A stretch of 64,000 nt of DNA from Mediterraneibacter butyricigenes (GTDB taxonomy: Bacteria > Bacillota > Clostridia > Lachnospirales > Lachnospiraceae), in the NCBI RefSeq assembly GCF_003574295.1, contig NZ_BHGK01000001.1, positions 1,860,001 through 1,924,000 of the forward strand. The letters run 5' to 3'. Positions within the stretch are counted from its first letter, which is position 1, and each line of letters begins with the position of its first letter. The position numbers were made by a program, and so were the translations under genes. This document shows positions 59,328-64,000 of the stretch, one piece after another. Below the pieces are notes generated by a model, which ran no database searches, was not told where the DNA came from, and saw only the letters and a program-made list of their open reading frames with translations.

Positions 59328-60809
59328 TTATTCCTCTCCTTTTGATTCTAATTCTTCTTCTTTCATACTCATATCTTTTAATAATTGGGATTTCACATCA
59401 TAAAGCTTTCTGGAAAGATCCACATGGACTTTATGAGGATAGAAAAGACGTTTTGTCTCATCCCAGAGGGTCTCTTTCTGCTCTTTACAATAAGAAGCAA
59501 TCTCCATAACGGAAGGCGATTCGTAGACACATTTTCCGTCGATAAATACCGGAACCAGAAGTTCGCGTAAGGTGTAAGTGCCACTCTTTAATTTGGTGTG
59601 CTTCCAGGTGTCGATCGGGTCAAAGAGTACAAGAGTCTCGTTTTCATCAAAGGTCTCATCGGCAAAACAGATCAGGTCTGCACGCATTTTGCCGGTCTCC
59701 TTGTCATAGACACGGTAAATGGTCTTGTTACCAGGATTGGTGATCTTTTCGGTGTTTTCAGAAATCTTGATCTTCGGCACGAAGGTTCCGTTTTCATCCT
59801 GGATCGCGGCCAGCTTGTAGACGCCGCCAAATGCCGGGCAGTTCTTGGAAGTAATCAGGTGCGTACCAACTCCCCAGGAATTGATGGCGGCTCCTTGCAT
59901 CTTCAGGTCGTGGATCAGGTATTCGTCCAGATCGTTGGATGCGGCGATCTTGGCATCCGGGAAGCCTGCCTCGTCCAACATTTTCCGGGCTTTCTTGGAC
60001 AGATAAGCCAGGTCACCGGAGTCCAGACGGATTCCGTAATTCTTCAGTTCGATTCCGGCTTCTTTCATCTCACGAAAAACGCGGATCGCGTTTGGAATAC
60101 CGGAATGTAAGGAATCATAGGTATCAACCAGCAGGGTACATGCATTCGGATAAAGGTCGGCATAAGCCTTGAATGCCGTATATTCATCCGGGAAGCTCAT
60201 GATCCAGCTATGTGCATGAGTTCCCAGTACCGGTACGTCAAAGAGCTCGCCTGCCAGTACGTTAGAAGTTCCTACACAACCGCCGATCATGGCAGCTCTG
60301 GCACCGTACAGACCGGCATCCGGTCCCTGGGCACGGCGAAGGCCGAATTCCATGATACCGTCTCCCTGAGCAGCGAAGACCACGCGGGAAGTCTTGGTGG
60401 CGATCAGACATTGATGGTTCAGGATATTTAAGATCGCTGTCTCTACCAGCTGTGCTTCCATGATCGGAGCGATCACCTTAAGCAGTGGCTCTTTCGGGAA
60501 GATCGGGGTTCCTTCCGGGATCGCGTAAATAGATCCGCTGAAATGGAAACCGCTTAAGTAATCCAGAAAATCATTGCTGAAGATTCCCAGCTTACGGAAA
60601 TAATCAATGTCTTCATAGGTGAAGTTCAGGTTCTTGATGTAATCAATGACCTGCTCCAGTCCTGCCATGACGGAATATCCGGCATTGTCCGGATTCACGC
60701 GGAAAAACATGTCAAAAATGACAACTTCGGTGTTCTCTTTTTCAAAGTAACCCTGCATCATCGTCAATTCGTAGAAATCGGTGAGCAGAGTCAGATTTTT
60801 TGCACTCAT
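59328..60809 (-). CDS. pncB: Nicotinate phosphoribosyltransferase
   Basis: A 493-residue enzyme converting nicotinate and PRPP to nicotinate mononucleotide in NAD salvage. LLTDFYELTMMQGYF opens the protein; FGLRRAQGPDAGLYGARAAMIGG and GTHAHSWIMSF are active-site blocks; IRLDSGDLAYLSKKARKMLDEAG is the PRPP region. AAGGAGGAC precedes the ATG. Nicotinate mononucleotide is also the co-substrate of CobT. Confidence 0.95.
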   Translation of the reverse strand: MSAKNLTLLTDFYELTMMQGYFEKENTEVVIFDMFFRVNPDNAGYSVMAGLEQVIDYIKNLNFTYEDIDYFRKLGIFSNDFLDYLSGFHFSGSIYAIPEGTPIFPKEPLLKVIAPIMEAQLVETAILNILNHQCLIATKTSRVVFAAQGDGIMEFGLRRAQGPDAGLYGARAAMIGGCVGTSNVLAGELFDVPVLGTHAHSWIMSFPDEYTAFKAYADLYPNACTLLVDTYDSLHSGIPNAIRVFREMKEAGIELKNYGIRLDSGDLAYLSKKARKMLDEAGFPDAKIAASNDLDEYLIHDLKMQGAAINSWGVGTHLITSKNCPAFGGVYKLAAIQDENGTFVPKIKISENTEKITNPGNKTIYRVYDKETGKMRADLICFADETFDENETLVLFDPIDTWKHTKLKSGTYTLRELLVPVFIDGKCVYESPSVMEIASYCKEQKETLWDETKRLFYPHKVHVDLSRKLYDVKSQLLKDMSMKEEELESKGEE

Positions 60810-60887
60810 AGTGTCCTCCTTATTCTATGTGCGTTTTATATGAGCAGATTCAAGTTAAGCGCATGTGAGATTTATTGCAGGTTTCCG

Positions 60888-60903
60888 GTCAGCATAAGCT
60901 GAC
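60888..60903. terminator. Stem-loop between plsC and pncB
   Basis: GTCAGC-ataa-GCTGAC, 6 bp, about 40 nt downstream of the plsC stop on the minus strand; no strong U-tract on that strand. Confidence 0.35.
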
Positions 60904-60943
60904 AGATTTTGCTTTAGGATTCCTGCATATCTTCACGGAGCGT

Positions 60944-61678
60944 TTATAACAGTTCAGCATTTTTATGAATGGTTTCCTGAATAATGTTCTGGCAGTATGC
61001 CCCGATGTGTTTCTTGTTTTCGGGAGCCAGCTCATTTGGATAGATCGGAGTTCCGTATTCCAGAACAACATGCACCTTTTTAATCCGCGGCATATGGTTC
61101 TCAAAAATGTCGCTGGTGTTGTTCATAGAGATCGGAATGATCGGGCATCCGGTCTTGGTTGCGATCTTAAAAGCGCCTTCTTTAAAAGGAAGCATGGACA
61201 GCTCCTCGCCGGTATTTCTGGTTCCTTCCGGGAAAATGCAGATGGAAATGCCCTTCTTGATGTAATCAATGGCTTTTAAGATGGTCTTCAGGCCCTCTTT
61301 CGGGTTGTCGCGATCCAGGAAGAGGCAGTAGACAAACCGCATCCAGGTAGAAAGAAGAGGAATCTTTTCCATCTCTTTCTTTGCCACATAACCGGTCAGC
61401 CGTTTGCATCTGGAATAGGTCAGCAGAATATCAAAATAGCTGCGGTGGTTCCCAATGAACAGAACTGCCTCATCCGGAATATTTTCTTCACCGATCACGG
61501 TTACTTCCACGCCGGTAATGGCAAGGATCCGTTTGAATCCCCACTGAACGATGCGCAGAGAAGAAATGTCTCTGGCCTGTGGGCTGATCTTTCCGATGAT
61601 CCATTCGACCAGGAAAATCGGGATGGAACAGATCAGATAAAGGATCAGGAATAATGCGACGAAAATAAATCGAATCAT
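60944..61678 (-). CDS. plsC: 1-acyl-sn-glycerol-3-phosphate acyltransferase PlsC
   Basis: A 244-residue membrane acyltransferase making phosphatidic acid. An N-terminal hydrophobic span (residues 2-26) is followed by the NHxxxxD motif in GNHRSYFDILLTY and the FPEGTRNTGEELS substrate-binding motif, then VPISMNNT. AAAGGGGAA precedes the ATG. Length is standard. Confidence 0.93.
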   Translation of the reverse strand: MIRFIFVALFLILYLICSIPIFLVEWIIGKISPQARDISSLRIVQWGFKRILAITGVEVTVIGEENIPDEAVLFIGNHRSYFDILLTYSRCKRLTGYVAKKEMEKIPLLSTWMRFVYCLFLDRDNPKEGLKTILKAIDYIKKGISICIFPEGTRNTGEELSMLPFKEGAFKIATKTGCPIIPISMNNTSDIFENHMPRIKKVHVVLEYGTPIYPNELAPENKKHIGAYCQNIIQETIHKNAELL

Positions 61679-61831
61679 GTGAAAATTCCCCTTTTCTCAA
61701 AAAATCATACTGCCCTCAGTATAATCCTTTTGTGAGGGGGTGTCAACGGACATCCGAAGCGCGATATGGCATATTTTCGGCATTTTTTACATATTTATAG
61801 GAATGAAATACCGGGGAGGGCAAAAGGGGAA

Positions 61832-62245
61832 ATGAAAAGGAAAAAAGCCGGAATGTGTCTGATCCTTTTTCTTATGGCTTTGACTCTGACCGGATGCATT
61901 TCCGTATCGGAGAAGAAAGAAAAAGGAAAAGAACTGGATTTTACGGTGGTGAAAGAAGCAGATCTGCCGGAAGAAGTAAAAAGCCAGATTGAAGCACATA
62001 AAAAAGAAGCGATGAAACTGACCTGGTCGGATCAGGGGTATCTCTATCTGATCCGCGGCTATGGAACTCAGAAAACCACCGGGTTCAGCGTGGTAGTCGA
62101 TGCGCTGTATGAGACGGAGGACGAGATTGTATTTCGTACCACGTTGAAAGGCCCGGCAAATCAGGAGGAAGCAAAAGACTACGACACCAGTCCGTATGTG
62201 GTGGTAAAGTTGGAAACGACGGAGAAACCCTGCAGATTTGAGTGA
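61832..62245 (+). CDS. PrcB-like lipoprotein
   Basis: A 137-residue putative lipoprotein. The signal peptide ends in the lipobox LTLTGC (Cys near residue 22), then a lysine-rich linker. The C-terminal 80 residues (YLYLIRGYGTQKTTGFSVVV to VVKLE) match the PrcB C-terminal domain, found in protease-complex and other secreted proteins, which bends into a small beta fold. ATG 61832 is 4-5 nt after AAAAGGGGA. The next gene encodes a SPOCS-LysM protein, 197 nt away; the gap holds no clear signal. Exact role unknown. Confidence 0.75.
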   Translation: MKRKKAGMCLILFLMALTLTGCISVSEKKEKGKELDFTVVKEADLPEEVKSQIEAHKKEAMKLTWSDQGYLYLIRGYGTQKTTGFSVVVDALYETEDEIVFRTTLKGPANQEEAKDYDTSPYVVVKLETTEKPCRFE

Positions 62246-62442
62246 GGCGAAGTGACCGGAAAAAGATGCGGAACCCTGCACAGTTCGCGCCTAGATGCGG
62301 TGCATGAGCATCGGAAAATGTGTTGAGAGATCTGCAGTAAAGCCGGAAGAACGAGAGAAATTCGAATGGGGAAAGCCGGGAAACGGAAAGGACGATAAAA
62401 GGAAAATATCGGGAAAGGGTAAGTAAAAGAAGGGAGTCAGAG

Positions 62443-63990
62443 ATGGAATTAGAGACAAGACGGATTCGAGGTCTGGAAATGAAAAAGACGGTGGTGGATC
62501 AGTTCTATATAGATGAAGAGTTCAATGTGCCGGACAGTAAGGAGGATGTCCGGCGGATTTTGCTGGGAAAGGGAGAGGTGCGGATCGAGGATACTTCAAG
62601 GGCAGAAGCTTATGTGAAAGTGAGCGGAAAAATTTTCTACCGGATCGTTTATCTGCCGGATCATGCCGAACCGCTTCCGGCATTTCTGGAAGGAAGTCTT
62701 CCGTTCGAAGAGATGATTTATCTGGAAGAGGAAGGAGAAGAAGGTCAGGAATTGCAGCAGATTCGGGTCAGTCGTCTGGAATTTACACCGGGGCTGATTC
62801 ATTCACGAAAACTCAGCCTGAGAGTTATGGTGGAATTGCAGGTATTCCGGGATCTGATGAAGGAAGAAGAGTTGACCGTGGGAGTGCCGGAAGATCAGAA
62901 CCTGTGCTGTAAAAAGAAGGCGGGATCCGTTCTGGAACTGAAGGTGTCCCAGAAAGACCGGTATCGGATCAAAGAGGAAATGAAACTTCCGAAAACGAAG
63001 GAAAATATCGGGCAGATTCTATATGGGGATGTGGATTGCCGTAGTCTTTCTATCCGGATTCTGGAAGAGGAACTGCAACTGAAAGGGGAACTTTCGGTTT
63101 TCTGTCTGTATCTTTCGGAGGAAGGCAAGACGGACTGGAGCGAACAGCGAGTACCTTATGAAGGGAAAGTGGAAGTCAGCGGGGCAAAAGAAGGGATGAT
63201 CGATCAGATTTCCAGCGAACTGCGGGATGTTTCGCTGGAAGTGCGGATGGATGAGGATGGAGAAATGCGTGTAGTCGGAGTGGAAGGCACGCTTTTTCTG
63301 CAAATCTGTCTGTATGAAGAAACCAAGATGGAACTGGTGGAAGATGTGTATGCACCGGGGATGTACTGCGAGACGAAAACTACAGATGGAATCTACGAAC
63401 AACTCTTGATTCGGAATCAGCTGCAATACAAACTGGAAGAGGAGTTACTACTGCCGGAACTGGGCGAGGGAACATTGCAGATCTGTCATGGGGATGGCTC
63501 GATCCAGATGGAACAGACGAAGGTGATGGAGGAAGGAATTTATATAGAAGGAATTCTGTATTTGAATTTCCTGTATCTGAAAGCGGAGGATGAGATGCCG
63601 TTTGCTTCCTGGTCGGGAATGGTGCCGTTTTCCTATCTGTTGGAGTGCCCGAAACAGGAAGAAGAACTCTGTTACCATATTTCTCCGGGTGTAGAACAGA
63701 TTTCTTTCGGACTTCTTGGTGGGCAGAATGTGGAAGTGAAAGCAGTCTTATCGTTTGACGCACTGATCAGGACGAGAACACAGCAAAAAGTATTGCGCGA
63801 AGTAGATCTTACCCCATTTACCAGGGAAGAAATGGAACGGCGCCCGGGAATCGTGGGCTATATCGTAAAGGAGGGAGATACCCTGTGGGATCTGGCGAAG
63901 CGTTATCAGACTACAGAGGAAAAGATCAAAGCGGTAAATGGAATGGAACGGGAAGAACTTGAAAAGGGAGAAAAACTGATCCTTTATTGA
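62443..63990 (+). CDS. SPOCS (DUF3794) and LysM domain protein
   Basis: A 515-residue protein with three DUF3794/SPOCS-like repeats: DQFYIDEEFNVPDSKEDVRR with EDTSRAEAYVKVSG; VSQKDRYRIKEEMKLPKTKE; and YKLEEELLLPELGEGTLQIC. A C-terminal LysM domain (about 467-515) has GYIVKEGDTLWDLAKRYQT and ends in KLILY. This architecture is widespread in spore-forming Clostridia and is thought to act in spore or cell-envelope assembly. No signal peptide. AGAAGGGAG precedes the ATG. Confidence 0.88.
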   Translation: MELETRRIRGLEMKKTVVDQFYIDEEFNVPDSKEDVRRILLGKGEVRIEDTSRAEAYVKVSGKIFYRIVYLPDHAEPLPAFLEGSLPFEEMIYLEEEGEEGQELQQIRVSRLEFTPGLIHSRKLSLRVMVELQVFRDLMKEEELTVGVPEDQNLCCKKKAGSVLELKVSQKDRYRIKEEMKLPKTKENIGQILYGDVDCRSLSIRILEEELQLKGELSVFCLYLSEEGKTDWSEQRVPYEGKVEVSGAKEGMIDQISSELRDVSLEVRMDEDGEMRVVGVEGTLFLQICLYEETKMELVEDVYAPGMYCETKTTDGIYEQLLIRNQLQYKLEEELLLPELGEGTLQICHGDGSIQMEQTKVMEEGIYIEGILYLNFLYLKAEDEMPFASWSGMVPFSYLLECPKQEEELCYHISPGVEQISFGLLGGQNVEVKAVLSFDALIRTRTQQKVLREVDLTPFTREEMERRPGIVGYIVKEGDTLWDLAKRYQTTEEKIKAVNGMEREELEKGEKLILY

Positions 63991-64000
63991 AAGCACCGGA

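Noticed and set aside
61766-61831. N-terminal extension of the PrcB-like lipoprotein
   Set aside because: An upstream in-frame ATG would put 22 residues before a clear lipoprotein signal peptide; the later ATG has a good ribosome site.

Overview
The window looks like chromosome of a Gram-positive, spore-forming, obligately anaerobic Clostridia species, most likely a gut Lachnospiraceae. The basis is moderate GC content with strong AGGAGG-type ribosome sites, TTGACA/TATAAT promoters, a SPOCS-LysM protein, anaerobic-type (cbi) cobalamin genes, LytTR/GHKL signalling and an iron-sulfur-rich flavoenzyme set. I see no rRNA, tRNA, CRISPR array, prophage or transposase. The species call is inference.

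Layout. 1-5131: signal peptidase I, a LytS-like histidine kinase, an Hpt protein and a GGDEF-REC-HD-GYP protein (export and c-di-GMP signalling). 5196-14189: two look-alike amino-acid modules, each with a YkvI-type transporter, a PLP aminotransferase or lyase and its own regulator (LysR or MarR); between them lie an orphan nucleotidyltransferase gene inside a 12-bp inverted repeat and an Old Yellow Enzyme-type reductase. 14389-23022: a short UvrA paralogue, a membrane protein, a decayed prolyl-tRNA deacylase gene, a LytTR/GHKL two-component system, a YoaK-family protein, an SGNH hydrolase and AzlCD. 23033-26442 (minus): aldehyde dehydrogenase, iron alcohol dehydrogenase and a MarR regulator with a palindromic operator.

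26736-45250 is a 17-gene cobalamin run, all on the plus strand: cbiGJ, cbiK, cbiD, cbiL, cbiF, cbiH, cbiET, cbiA, cobT, cobS, cobC, cbiB, cobD, cbiP, cobU, cbiC and a precorrin-2 dehydrogenase. It covers the anaerobic route from precorrin-2 to cobalamin except corrinoid adenosylation and cobalt uptake. I find no cobalamin riboswitch; the leader instead carries 34-nt tandem repeats. CbiB is fused in frame to a complete GH25 lysozyme domain, CobU carries a second degenerate CobU-like domain, and CbiP carries a 33-bp tandem duplication.

46076-55775 is a catabolic island: DeoR regulator, TIM-barrel protein, DapA-family lyase, a glycine-oxidase-type flavoprotein with 2Fe-2S, FAD/NAD and ferredoxin-BFD partners (an HcnABC/D-hydroxyproline-dehydrogenase-like complex with one subunit split), an AGCS amino-acid symporter and an FGGY sugar kinase. 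A transporter of amino-acid type together with a sugar kinase suggests a substrate with amine and polyol or sugar character that is oxidised at C-N, phosphorylated and cleaved. The island is bracketed by two directly repeated ~120-nt structured elements (45932-46052 and 55857-55980), whose 5' half recurs elsewhere in the window.

56029-61678 (minus) is housekeeping: HAD phosphatase, MurF, Ddl, nicotinate phosphoribosyltransferase, PlsC. The end (61832-63990) holds a PrcB-like lipoprotein and the SPOCS-LysM protein.
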